Positions 28,757 through 37,077 of a DNA stretch of 39,530 bases are shown one piece after another. The stretch is from the NCBI GenBank assembly GCA_016193385.1, contig JACPSF010000373.1, forward strand, positions 1 through 39,530. The letters are read 5' to 3'. This DNA is from Deltaproteobacteria bacterium. Its GTDB lineage: Bacteria > Desulfobacterota_B > Binatia > UBA9968. The position numbers and the translations under genes are program-made. Within the stretch, counting starts at the first letter, position 1. Every line of letters begins with the position of its first letter. The notes under the pieces were generated by a model that had not been told where the DNA came from, did no database searches, and worked only from the letters and a program-made list of their open reading frames with translations.

Positions 28757-29493
28757 CGGTATTTCCCTTGCAAGTCGAAGAGACGGATCTGGACCAGCCC
28801 CAGAAAAGAGGTGATCACATCTTTCCAGAGTTTTACCTTGGTCGCATCGTCATTCCGCCACATCACCGGAATCTCTGCGATGCGGTACCCCTTACGGTAG
28901 GCCAAATATAAAATTTCAGCGTCAAAGCTCCAGTTGCCGAGTCTTTGTCGGGAAAACAAATCTTTAGCGATGTCCCGGCGGAAGCCTTTGAAACCACACG
29001 TAAAGTCGGAGACCGGCACACCGAGCATCGAGTTGGAGAGATTTGTGTAAACCTTTCCCATGAGTTCCCGATGGCGCGGTTGATGAATTTCGATCACAGC
29101 ACCGCTTTTTTGGCGGGTCCCAATCGCAAGATCGGATTGGTTCTCGAGGTGGGTGATAAAGACCGGTAGCATCTCGATGGGCACGGAGAGATCGGCATCG
29201 GAAAAAAAGAGGTATTTGCCGCTTCCAAGAAGCATGCCCTGTTGCACTGCCATCCCCTTTCCCAGGTTGCCCGGCTGGCGATGAAGTTTCAGGCCTGGGT
29301 GAGCGCCAAAATGTTCCCTAACGATCTCTGCGGTCCGGTCTCGGCTGCCATCGTCAACGATGATGACTTCGGAGACATAGGGTTGAGAATCCAGAAACCG
29401 CAAGATTCGATCTAGGCTCTTGCCGATGCGGGCCTCCTCGTTATAGGCGGGAATGATCAATGAAAGGTCAGGTTTATTCGCCTCTCGTTTCAT
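28753..29493 (-). CDS. GT2 glycosyltransferase, dolichyl-phosphate glucosyltransferase (DPG/Alg5)-like
   Basis: About 246 residues from the ATG at 29493, which overlaps the methyltransferase stop as ATGA; the open frame extends 20 residues further but those lie inside the neighbour. GT-A fold motifs: 'SLIIPAYNEEARI', 'VIIVDDGSRDRTAE', 'LGKGMAVQQGML', the DxD-type 'FFSDADLSVPIE', and 'GFKGFRRD'. The arrangement is that of polyprenyl-phosphate sugar synthases, which load a sugar from a nucleotide donor onto a lipid phosphate at the cytoplasmic face. No C-terminal membrane helices are evident. It is the middle gene of a coupled trio with the methyltransferase and the GT39-like protein. Confidence 0.88.
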   Translation of the reverse strand: MKREANKPDLSLIIPAYNEEARIGKSLDRILRFLDSQPYVSEVIIVDDGSRDRTAEIVREHFGAHPGLKLHRQPGNLGKGMAVQQGMLLGSGKYLFFSDADLSVPIEMLPVFITHLENQSDLAIGTRQKSGAVIEIHQPRHRELMGKVYTNLSNSMLGVPVSDFTCGFKGFRRDIAKDLFSRQRLGNWSFDAEILYLAYRKGYRIAEIPVMWRNDDATKVKLWKDVITSFLGLVQIRLFDLQGKYR

Positions 29494-30260
29494 CCGACGT
29501 CTCCCCTCTTTGTCATCACCGAGATCACCGATAGACCGATGGGGAGGTTCCATTGAAGCCTAGTGAGGATCCATTGCTCGATTCGCCCAACCAGAATGAG
29601 CAACTGGTTAGCCAACTTCGGGATAGGGATAAAATCCGAGGAATAACGCGCTGGGTCCTTCTGGAGGGTGCGTTTCAAGTACCTGATAAGTACCGCAAGC
29701 GGAAAAGAGAAAAAGAACATATAACTCAACCTGTCTATCTGGAAACCAGCCTTTTTGGCCGTTTCCGCCAGATCCCGGGCCGTGTACCTCCTCCGGTGCC
29801 CTAGGGCCTCATCCCACGGGCTCCATAAGGCCATGAAGGCTGGAACCGTCACTATCAATTTGCCGTCGCTCTTTAGAATTCGTCGGCATTCCCTCAGGGC
29901 GTAGGCGTCATCCTCTAAGTGCTCAATCACGTCCAGCGCCAAGACCAGGTGGAAAGACTCCGATTTGAAGGGTAGCGAGAAGCGCTCCGTATTTATCTGG
30001 CAAAGGCGTTTTAACCCGCGTCCTTGGCAAAATTGCAGGGCGTCTATGGACACGTCGACGCCCACCATCCGGTAGTGCCTATCAAAGGCCTTGGCCGTGA
30101 ACCCAGCCCCGCATCCTATGTCCGCCGCGATCGCGTTGTCTCTGCCCTCGTTTAGGAATCCCAGGCTATTCAATAGGCAAAAGACCATCTCCCGTTTGGC
30201 CACGTTCCACCAGTAGGTTTCCTCCTTCTTGAAGAGATCGGCAATCAGGTCTTTCCGCAT
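29490..30260 (-). CDS. Class I SAM-dependent methyltransferase
   Basis: About 256 residues from the ATG at 30260; the frame runs on to 30479 but that would overlap the divergent YfhO gene and adds non-conserved residues. Motif I is 'AADIGCGAGFTAKAF', with the ribose-binding acidic residue in 'VGVDVS', then 'LVLALDVIEHLEDD' and 'ILKSDGKLIVTVPA'. The N-terminal 'FKKEETYWWNVAKR' resembles methyltransferases of surface polysaccharide loci. The acceptor is unknown; a sugar or lipid intermediate fits the neighbours. Only 39 bases separate it from the oppositely transcribed YfhO paralog. It leads the minus-strand trio with ATGA and GTGA overlaps. Confidence 0.85.
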   Translation of the reverse strand: MRKDLIADLFKKEETYWWNVAKREMVFCLLNSLGFLNEGRDNAIAADIGCGAGFTAKAFDRHYRMVGVDVSIDALQFCQGRGLKRLCQINTERFSLPFKSESFHLVLALDVIEHLEDDAYALRECRRILKSDGKLIVTVPAFMALWSPWDEALGHRRRYTARDLAETAKKAGFQIDRLSYMFFFSFPLAVLIRYLKRTLQKDPARYSSDFIPIPKLANQLLILVGRIEQWILTRLQWNLPIGLSVISVMTKRGDVG

Positions 30261-30286
30261 CGGTTTATAGCTGGGGTCGGATGCTA

Positions 30287-30292
30287 TATAAT
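30287..30292 (+). promoter_or_regulatory. TATAAT -10 element immediately before the second YfhO gene
   Basis: A perfect TATAAT ends 7 bases before the ATG at 30300, so a transcript from it would be leaderless or nearly so. There is no ribosome-binding site, in keeping with that. The -35 region (around 30264-30269, TTTATA) is weak. Confidence 0.4.
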
Positions 30293-30299
30293 TCCTGCC

Positions 30300-32672
30300 A
30301 TGCCCCCCGAACGTAGCGAGAAACCAGCCATCGGTCCGGAGCTTGTGGCGCTCTTTTGCGTGCTTGTCATGGTTCTTTGGTTCACTGACGAAATTGTCAG
30401 GGCCGGCAAAATCCCATTTTACCGCGATCTGGGTCCTTATTTCTATCCGATGCGATTTAATCTCGCGATGAGCGTTCAAGCGGGCGAGTTGCCGCTATGG
30501 AACCGCCATGTCGCGATGGGGTTTCCTCTGGCAGCCAATATTCAGTCCGGCGCCTTTTATCCCCCCCATCTCGTATTTTTGGTCCTTCCATTCTTTGATG
30601 CTCTTCGCTTTCTCTATGTCTTTCATTTTCTCGTTGCGGCTATAGGCAGTTATGCTCTGTGCCGCCGGTGGAGGTATCCCCCCTATTTGGGCCTGATCGG
30701 TTCGATTCTTTTCACCTTCGGCGGTTTGATTGTTTCTCTGACCAATCTCTTGGACCACTTTCAGACGGCGGTTTGGTTTCCCTGGGTCCTCCTCCTCGCC
30801 GAGAGATCTCTTCGCACACGATCCTGGAACGACTTCCTCCTATATACATTGGTTGCGGTCGTTCAGTTCCTGGCCGGTTCGCCAGAACTCTATGCGATGA
30901 GTCAAGCCTTTATCCTCCTAGATGGACTTTGGCTCAAAGCTGCGGAAGTTAAACTCAGCTACCGAAAGCTTTTTTCCGTCATCCTGGGCGCCAATGCTCT
31001 AGTTGCTGCCTTAGCCATGGTGCAGATCCTGCCAACCCTCGAGCTTTTCCTAAACTCGTGGAGATCGGAAACTCTTCCCTATGCCAAAGGCACAGCCTGG
31101 TCCTTACCCGCCCTGGGTTTAGTCAATCTGATCTTTCTGGATAAGGAACCCAATGCTTTTGCGTTCAACGGTGTGCACCTATACTTCGCCCGAGAGCGCC
31201 CTCTCCTCATTAGCCTTTATCTCGGTGCTCTGGTTCTACCCGGAATCTGCCTTTGGTTTTTTACCAGCTCTTTAAGGGAAAAGGCCTGCCTCCTGGGCAT
31301 TGGCTTTATCGCCTTGCTTCTCGCCCTAGGCGGGCATACGCAAGTTTATCCGTTTCTGTTCCAGTACCTTCCTCTATTTACGCTAATCCGCTTTCCGGAG
31401 AAGTTTTTGTTCCTTGTTTCAGTCATCTTTCTGTTTATGGCTTTGCGGGGCCTCTTTCGTTCCTTGTGCCCGAACCCTGCGGTGACCTGGACGGCCTGGC
31501 TTACGGCAGCTCTACTCTCCCTGCTGATTTTTGCCGTACCGTACCTTTTTCTTCGCTTGCATCTGGACAGCCTAATCCAATTTATCGCCAAAGCAAGGCA
31601 GTCTTCGCCGTTTGACGTATCTACGCTGCAGATCTCTTCGGGAGTCGTGGTTCATTTGGAAAGGCAGATCTTCTTAACCATGGGCCTCGTGGTTCTGCTC
31701 CTTCTGTTTAAGGCCGGCAGGCTCCGTAGGAGCCTTTTTGAGATCCTCCTTGTTGCTCTGGTCTTTTTCGATCTCTCCTCGGCGCATCGCTCTTATCTGT
31801 TTCCCCTGACTCCGGAGGTGATCTCGCGCAGGCCGGCCGTCATCGAGGCCGCGGCAGAGGAACCCGCGCGGCTATTTTACAATCACGACCTGTCGTATCT
31901 CCATCCCAGTTCTTACCAGTTTTCCCACAGACCCTTTGCCGAGACGGTGGCCTCGGTCTTTGCCGCCCTCATGCCGAACACGGGAGTTTTCCGTGGATTC
32001 GACTATATGCAGGAGCTGGATGCGTTGGGGAGGAAACCGTACGATTGGTTCCTAAAGGTTGCGAACAAGCTGCCTCCAAAGGATCTCTATCGTCTGTTGG
32101 GTATTTTGAACGTCAAGCATATCGTCAGCTTGCAACCTTTGCCGCCAGGAGATTTGACCCTCGTGCATCATTACCCGGAGTATCCCGCCTGGCTCTACAG
32201 AATCGACCGGTGGGTGCCTAGGGCCTACATCGTTCCAAAAATCGTCGTGATTCAAGATCCCCGGGAAAGCCTAACCCGACTGGCGAGCGCGGGATTCGAC
32301 CCACTCGGCGAAGTCGTAGTTGAAGAGATGCTTGAGCTCACCGGTCCCCAAAAGTTCCGGAGTCAAGCTGAGCTTCTGAACTACACGAACCGACAAGCAA
32401 TCATCCACGCCTCTCTCAATCATCCGGGGGTCTTAGTTCTGGCCGATTCATTCTACCCGGGTTGGCGCGTCTATGTGGATGGGAGGGAAGAGAAGATCCT
32501 GCGGGCAAACTTCTTCTTCCGCGGCGTTCTTCTCCCGTCGGGAGAGCACAGGGTCGAGTTCAAGTATCAGCCTCGGTGGTTTACCATAGGCCTTTATGTG
32601 TCCCTAGCCACTGGGGGCGTTTTGTTCCTCGTGGCTCTCTTCTGCATGTTCCAAAGGCGACGGCTGAGATAA
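30300..32672 (+). CDS. YfhO family membrane protein (copy 2), GT-C-like
   Basis: 790 residues, a full-length paralog of the protein at 24744-27113: 'PFYRDLGPYFYPMR', 'LPLWNRHVAMGFPLAANIQSG', 'SYALCRRWRYPP', 'FRGFDYMQELDAL' and 'DSFYPGWRVYVDG' match position for position. It has about 12-14 membrane spans and a C-terminal periplasmic domain. The likely role is lipid-linked sugar transfer at the outer face of the inner membrane. Keeping two intact copies suggests different acceptors or sugars. Its 3' third keeps the gene's own C-ending codon style, unlike copy 1. It may be translated leaderless. It is followed by remnants of a GT39 gene. Confidence 0.85.
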   Translation: MPPERSEKPAIGPELVALFCVLVMVLWFTDEIVRAGKIPFYRDLGPYFYPMRFNLAMSVQAGELPLWNRHVAMGFPLAANIQSGAFYPPHLVFLVLPFFDALRFLYVFHFLVAAIGSYALCRRWRYPPYLGLIGSILFTFGGLIVSLTNLLDHFQTAVWFPWVLLLAERSLRTRSWNDFLLYTLVAVVQFLAGSPELYAMSQAFILLDGLWLKAAEVKLSYRKLFSVILGANALVAALAMVQILPTLELFLNSWRSETLPYAKGTAWSLPALGLVNLIFLDKEPNAFAFNGVHLYFARERPLLISLYLGALVLPGICLWFFTSSLREKACLLGIGFIALLLALGGHTQVYPFLFQYLPLFTLIRFPEKFLFLVSVIFLFMALRGLFRSLCPNPAVTWTAWLTAALLSLLIFAVPYLFLRLHLDSLIQFIAKARQSSPFDVSTLQISSGVVVHLERQIFLTMGLVVLLLLFKAGRLRRSLFEILLVALVFFDLSSAHRSYLFPLTPEVISRRPAVIEAAAEEPARLFYNHDLSYLHPSSYQFSHRPFAETVASVFAALMPNTGVFRGFDYMQELDALGRKPYDWFLKVANKLPPKDLYRLLGILNVKHIVSLQPLPPGDLTLVHHYPEYPAWLYRIDRWVPRAYIVPKIVVIQDPRESLTRLASAGFDPLGEVVVEEMLELTGPQKFRSQAELLNYTNRQAIIHASLNHPGVLVLADSFYPGWRVYVDGREEKILRANFFFRGVLLPSGEHRVEFKYQPRWFTIGLYVSLATGGVLFLVALFCMFQRRRLR

Positions 32673-32696
32673 AGAGAGCGACCAGAACTGGAAGAT

Positions 32697-33221
32697 TTGT
32701 TGCTACAGCACCCAGAGATCCCCGCGCCGCAAGCCCGGACTGGGATCTTGTACCTCAGCAACGCGACTATGCCTGGCTTGTCGCCCACCGGATGGCCTTT
32801 ATGGAAAACGATGCCGAGAGCCTGTTTTTTTACGCCAAGCTTCCCCTGCTCGCCCTTAGCGCCTTATTGGGGATTTTTGTTTATCGGTGGGCCAAAGATC
32901 TTTTTGGATTGGGGACAGGATCTTAAGGGCTTGAAGCGCTGGATGGATAGGAACGGGGTTAAGACGATTCAGCTCGCCTATTTTGGTACCACTGACCCGA
33001 GCTATTACGGCATCGATGCGGTTTACCTGCCGGGGAGCATTATCTTTTTTCCTCGCCCCGATAACGCCCGCCCCGATGTGCCCAGGTATATGGCGGTGAG
33101 CGTCACTTATATTTACGGAGTTCCCTCAGGGAAGCCCCTGAATGGCCGGTATCTGGCCCTGCGCGGAAAAAAGCCCATTGCGAGCATCGGCCATTCCATT
33201 CTCGTCTATAAACTGGGTTAA
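32697..33221 (+). pseudogene. Decayed GT39-like glycosyltransferase (internal deletion with frameshift)
   Basis: Two adjoining pieces of one GT39-type protein lie in different frames. Piece 1 (~32735-32926) reads 'PQQRDYAWLVAHRMAF', then 'SLFFYAKLPLLALSALLG' and 'YRWAKDLFG' before a stop: the usual early part of such enzymes. Piece 2 (~32904-33221) reads 'DWGQDLKGLKRWMDRNGVK', 'LAYFGTTDPSYYGI' and a C-terminus: the usual end. The expected ~300 middle residues and the N-terminal DE loop are missing. The frame from 32697 stays open and could be called a 174-residue gene, but its first ~65 residues are out-of-frame translation. GATCTT occurs at 32897 and 32919 near the junction. Confidence 0.75.
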
Positions 33222-33225
33222 AGCG

Positions 33226-34722
33226 GTGAAGACCCTGTCCAAATTGGCTCGGCTGGCGCTTCTGCTGTCCTCCGTCTTGTATTTTTTTTCCTATCCGGAA
33301 GTTGATCCTGATCTTTGGGGACATCTCTTCTTTGGCAAGGAGATCCTCCAGAGAGGGACGCTTCCTTCACATAACCTATATTCCTACACCGCTCCCGATC
33401 ACGCGTGGATCAACCATGAATGGCTTGCCGAAGTCATCTTGTATGGGATCTACCATCTTTTCGGATCGGGCGGCCTGATTCTCTTCAAGATGGCGCTCGG
33501 AGGAGTGCTGGTCTTTCTTTTGGACCTCACGCTCCGGAGGTCAGTCTCCTCGCTTTGGGTCCGGGCGCTCGCGTTGGTGTGGACCATGGCGATCTTGTCG
33601 CCAGGGTTCAATATCCGGCCGCAGATCTTTACCTATGTTCTTTTTACTGGACTGCTCGTCCTTTTTTACCGTCGCGAAGAAAAAGAATCCAAGGCCCTTT
33701 TCCTGGCCCCTTTTTTTATGAGCCTCTGGGTGAATCTCCACGGCGGTTTCGTGGCAGGCGTGGGGGCTATAAGCTTGTTTTTGCTTTGGACCGTCATTGG
33801 CGGGCTGCGCCGCAGGAACAGGAGAGCCGCCCTGATGACCGAGGTCGTCATTCCTCTGATGCTTTCAGGACTTGTGCTGGTGGTAAATCCTTACGGTTTG
33901 CAGCTCTTAAGGTTCGTGGGCGGCGATGTCCTCGTTCGACGACCCATCACCGAATGGGAACCCATCCCCCTCTTGGATTTTTCGTTTTTAGAATTTAAGC
34001 TCGGTCTAATTTGGGTTCTGCTTGCGACTCCCTGGAAAGGCTCATGGCGGCGGTGGGATTTCATTTTGACCTTGTTAGCGGCTCTGTTTGCCCTGGGCCA
34101 CCAGCGCCACGCGCCCCTTTTCGCTATTGCTGCAGCTCCCTTCTTGGCCATGGGACTGCAAAGGGTCTTCCCCTTTGTGCAAAAGCGAATGAGCGAGTGG
34201 TTGCTCGCTACTGCAGTCGGGGGAATGGCTCTTTACCAGATCTCCGCGATCGGGGGAGTCCACCTGCAGAACCGATTTCAGCTTATCGTGAGTCCGCGAG
34301 AGTATCCTACCCAGGCGGCGGAGTTTTTAACGCGTAATGGCGCGCACGGGAATTTGGCGGTGCCGTTTGAATGGGGAGAGTATCTCATCTGGAAGCTTTA
34401 TCCGGAGGTCAGGGTGTCGGTCGACGGTCGGTACACGACCGCCTACCCTTTGGAGGCGATCGAAGATAACTTTGAGTGGATGCGAGGCGGAAAGGCGTGG
34501 AGGAAGCTACTAGAAAAGTACCCAACCGATATCGCCATCACCCATCGCGCCCATCCGGTTACCGCGCTCATGCGTAAAGACCCTGAGTGGGTTTACATCT
34601 ACTCCGATCCGATTGCGTTCATCTTCGTCCGGAATGTTCCGGCGCAAGCGGGTTTTTTGCAAAAGTTCAAAGAAAAGCGCCTTCTACCTCCGGAGCCTCC
34701 CTCGATATACTTTCCGGGTTGA
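33226..34722 (+). CDS. Multi-span membrane protein, GT-C-like (unassigned)
   Basis: About 498 residues from the GTG at 33226, 4 bases after the preceding stop; upstream codons lie in the remnant and are not conserved. About 10 membrane spans. The first loop has 'YPEVDPDLWGHLFFGKEIL' and 'WINHEWLAEVI', an acidic-aromatic loop placed like the catalytic loop of GT-C glycosyltransferases; later 'SLWVNLHGGFVAG', 'VVNPYGLQLL' and 'GHQRHAPLFAI'. A soluble C-terminal domain has 'VPFEWGEYLIW' and 'VSVDGRYTTAYP'. I recognise it as a recurrent uncharacterised family in polysaccharide loci of uncultivated bacteria, but cannot assign a reaction. The glycan neighbours support a role in surface sugar transfer. 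Confidence 0.75.
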   Translation: MKTLSKLARLALLLSSVLYFFSYPEVDPDLWGHLFFGKEILQRGTLPSHNLYSYTAPDHAWINHEWLAEVILYGIYHLFGSGGLILFKMALGGVLVFLLDLTLRRSVSSLWVRALALVWTMAILSPGFNIRPQIFTYVLFTGLLVLFYRREEKESKALFLAPFFMSLWVNLHGGFVAGVGAISLFLLWTVIGGLRRRNRRAALMTEVVIPLMLSGLVLVVNPYGLQLLRFVGGDVLVRRPITEWEPIPLLDFSFLEFKLGLIWVLLATPWKGSWRRWDFILTLLAALFALGHQRHAPLFAIAAAPFLAMGLQRVFPFVQKRMSEWLLATAVGGMALYQISAIGGVHLQNRFQLIVSPREYPTQAAEFLTRNGAHGNLAVPFEWGEYLIWKLYPEVRVSVDGRYTTAYPLEAIEDNFEWMRGGKAWRKLLEKYPTDIAITHRAHPVTALMRKDPEWVYIYSDPIAFIFVRNVPAQAGFLQKFKEKRLLPPEPPSIYFPG

Positions 34723-34848
34723 ACATTGCGCTGAGCGGCCGGGGGTGGCTTTTTGTAGGGAGCGAAGGCCGGCCCAAGCGTCCAGGGCCCGCTTGCAGAA
34801 AAGCGGCGTACCCATCGGAAGGGAGGCCTGATCGACGAGGCTCATGCC

Positions 34849-35058
34849 CTACTCATGCTTCGCCCCGGCCTTTTCTTCCTTGATGAACTCGTGGATGAGC
34901 CTTGGGACGGCGCCGCAGCTAACACACCTGGGCGTCTTCGGCTGGGTGCCGTCCGGATAGCGCATGAAGCGCAGGTAAAAAGGCTTCTCGGTCCCGACGT
35001 AACTGTCGTAATAAAAAGCGAGCTTACCGCATTCACTGCATTGAAGATATTTAGCCAT
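34849..35058 (-). CDS. Small zinc-ribbon protein
   Basis: 69 residues with two CxxC knuckles, 'CSECGK' near residue 7 and 'CVSCGA' near residue 46, forming a likely treble-clef or ribbon zinc site. Between them is 'YYDSYVGTEKPFYLRFMRYPDG'-type sequence rich in Tyr and Phe. A textbook AGGAGG lies 5 bases before the ATG, which strongly supports translation. It has no signal peptide. Function is unknown; it may bind nucleic acid or protein. It is alone on the minus strand, 249 bases from the divergent GST gene. Confidence 0.75.
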   Translation of the reverse strand: MAKYLQCSECGKLAFYYDSYVGTEKPFYLRFMRYPDGTQPKTPRCVSCGAVPRLIHEFIKEEKAGAKHE

Positions 35059-35241
35059 GATGCTCCTCCTGCGGATTAAACCTCGAACTTAAAAAATACC
35101 CCAGGAAGGTTTGCTGCGTCAATCGCGAGCCCCGCGAATACCACATTCGTTAGAAACCACAACTCCGGACCATCGGCGCGGGACGGCTATCGATAGTGAA
35201 ACTCCAGCCACGAGCCTGAGGAAACAAGGTCAGGCTAGACA

Positions 35242-35270
35242 TTGATATTCTTTGCCGGTCGTTTTATAAG
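35242..35270 (+). promoter_or_regulatory. Sigma-70-like promoter of the GST gene
   Basis: TTGATA (35242-35247) and TATAAG (35265-35270), each one base from consensus, are separated by 17 bases. Transcription would start near 35277, with a leader of about 30 bases carrying AGGAGA before the ATG at 35308. Confidence 0.65.
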
Positions 35271-35307
35271 CTTGAGTTAAGAAACCCGAGAGAGGAGACC
35301 CCCCAAC

Positions 35308-35895
35308 ATGGCTATCAGGCTCTTCCAATCGCAGACCTCGATGTTTTGCGAAAAGGTTAGAATCGTTCTCAGCATGAAGAAGGTTGCCTACGAGATCGTC
35401 GACGTCAGGAAAGACGAGCGCAAGTCGCTGATCGAGTTTTCCGGGCAGCGGAAAATTCCGGTGATCGACTACCACGGACAATGCATTATCGATTCGACTT
35501 TCATCTCGGCCTTTTTGGAAGAGAAGTACCCGGAGCCGAGCATCTATCCCAGCCAACCGTCCGACAAAGGGCTGTGCCTAATGTTGGAGGATTGGTCCGA
35601 CGAGGTCTTGCTGCAGGCGATCCACCTGATCCGCCGGGCGGAGACTACGGAGGCGCGCCAGGCGGCGGAGAAGGAGCTGGCCACCCATTTGCGGAGCCTG
35701 GATCTGCTGTTCACAGGAAGGAAATTTATCTTTGACCGCATGACTCTTGCCGATATCGCCATATTCACCCAGCTTCATTATCTCTACACGGTGGCGAAGT
35801 ACGAGGTCCCGAAAACGTACAACAATCTCCAGGGCTGGTTGGAGCTTATGCGGCAGACCCTGAAACTCCCTTCGCTCTACGATGTGGCCGCGTGA
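35308..35895 (+). CDS. Glutathione S-transferase family protein
   Basis: 195 residues. The N-terminal thioredoxin-like domain (~1-78) has 'QTSMFCEKVRIVLSMKKVAYE', the cis-Pro stretch 'RKIPVIDYHG' and 'IIDSTFISAFLEEKYPEP', where 'DS' replaces the usual 'ES' that holds the gamma-glutamyl group. The C-terminal helical domain (~85-195) includes 'FIFDRMTLADIAIFTQLHYL', the N-capping-box helix of GSTs. A Ser or Cys near residue 10-14 could activate the thiol. It may be a detoxifying transferase or an SspA-like regulator; it is shorter than most GSTs. It probably shares its promoter with the following hydrolase-fold gene (64-base gap). Confidence 0.85.
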   Translation: MAIRLFQSQTSMFCEKVRIVLSMKKVAYEIVDVRKDERKSLIEFSGQRKIPVIDYHGQCIIDSTFISAFLEEKYPEPSIYPSQPSDKGLCLMLEDWSDEVLLQAIHLIRRAETTEARQAAEKELATHLRSLDLLFTGRKFIFDRMTLADIAIFTQLHYLYTVAKYEVPKTYNNLQGWLELMRQTLKLPSLYDVAA

Positions 35896-35959
35896 GAGCT
35901 TTCGCTCCAGGCGCCTTGTTCGCTGGTCGAACTAAGGGTACGAGCGGCTAAACGCCTTC

Positions 35960-37069
35960 TTGCGTTCTGTGGACGGACGGAGCAAACTTTTTCCCGACCG
36001 CGCTGACCTGATCCGCGTAGAATTTCTTTTTTTCCTCTTTCTCCTCCTGTGTCTACCCTTTGCGAGTGGGTGGTGCGGCGAGGCGGCCTTCGTCTCGCGG
36101 GAGGTGCACTGGGCCGTAACCGCGGAAAAGTTCGAGCTGGCGCTGGAGCGCCTGCGTCTGGGGAAAAAGGCGCGCTACCGCGTTCCGGTGGTACTAAGCC
36201 ACGGGTTTTTCGTCAACAATCTTTTTTTGAACCTCGACGAGGAGCACAGCCTCGGCCGGTATCTGGCCCGCGAGGGGTTCGATGTCTGGAATCTCTCTCT
36301 TCGCGGGATCGGGCGGAGCCTCGCTCCGCTCAAAGGGGGGGCGAAAAGCTGGACTTTGGACGATATGATCGACAAAGACCTCCCGGCGGTCATCCGCTAT
36401 GTTCGGGAGGAGAGCCGGAGCGCCAACGTTAGCTGGATTGGTTATGAGATGGGCGCTTTGCTTGCCTATGGTTACGTCGAAAAAAAGAGTGGCTTGGGGT
36501 TGGGGGCGCTGGCGGCGATTGCCGCGCCGGTAACCTTCGACCATCCCGAACAAGCGCCGGTGAAAAAGCTCCTGAAGTTGGAGGAAAGTCCGCTTTTAAA
36601 GAAAACGTTTCTCAACTTGAATGGACCCTTTCTCGGCAGGATCCTGATTCCGCTGGTGCCGGCGATCGAAAGGCTATTTTACAATCCGGAAAACATCGCG
36701 GCGGAGATCAAAGCCAAGTGGCTGGAGGAGGCCCTGGCCCCGATCAATCCCGGCGTATTGGACCATTTGCTCCGTATGATCAAGCAGGGTGAGTTTGTCT
36801 CCGCCAACGGCAGTTTCAGTTACCGGAAGAACTTGGGCAAGATCCAAGTCCCGTTGCTCCTTATCGGCGGCGGCGACGATCCCCTGGCGCCGCCTGAGTC
36901 GATGCGGCTTATCCATCGCGCGGTGAAGTCCACAGATCGGACGGTGCGCATCTTTGGCCCTCGCTCCAAGGATTCGGCTGCCTACGGTCATGTCGATCTC
37001 ATTTTAGGAAAGAAGGCCAGGGAGGAGGTTTTCCCTGTAATAGCCCGATGGCTGAAGCAGAGAGACTAA
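35960..37069 (+). CDS. Alpha/beta-hydrolase-fold protein with nucleophile Ser replaced by Glu
   Basis: Up to 369 residues. A hydrophobic segment near residues 21-36 ('FLFFLFLLLCLPFA') suggests export or anchoring. The fold shows 'PVVLSHGFFVNNLFLNLDEE' (oxyanion region), 'GFDVWNLSLRGIGRS', 'LLIGGGDDPLAPPE' (acid) and 'YGHVDLILGKKA' (catalytic His). The nucleophile elbow, normally GHSMG in this lipase-like branch, reads 'GYEMG', putting Glu163 where Ser should be (GAG at 36446-36448). It may be a non-hydrolytic binding protein or use unusual chemistry. The start is uncertain: TTG at 35960 or GTG at 35969, with no ribosome-binding site at either. The next gene follows within 10 bases. Confidence 0.8.
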   Translation: MRSVDGRSKLFPDRADLIRVEFLFFLFLLLCLPFASGWCGEAAFVSREVHWAVTAEKFELALERLRLGKKARYRVPVVLSHGFFVNNLFLNLDEEHSLGRYLAREGFDVWNLSLRGIGRSLAPLKGGAKSWTLDDMIDKDLPAVIRYVREESRSANVSWIGYEMGALLAYGYVEKKSGLGLGALAAIAAPVTFDHPEQAPVKKLLKLEESPLLKKTFLNLNGPFLGRILIPLVPAIERLFYNPENIAAEIKAKWLEEALAPINPGVLDHLLRMIKQGEFVSANGSFSYRKNLGKIQVPLLLIGGGDDPLAPPESMRLIHRAVKSTDRTVRIFGPRSKDSAAYGHVDLILGKKAREEVFPVIARWLKQRD

Positions 37070-37077
37070 GGCGGGTG

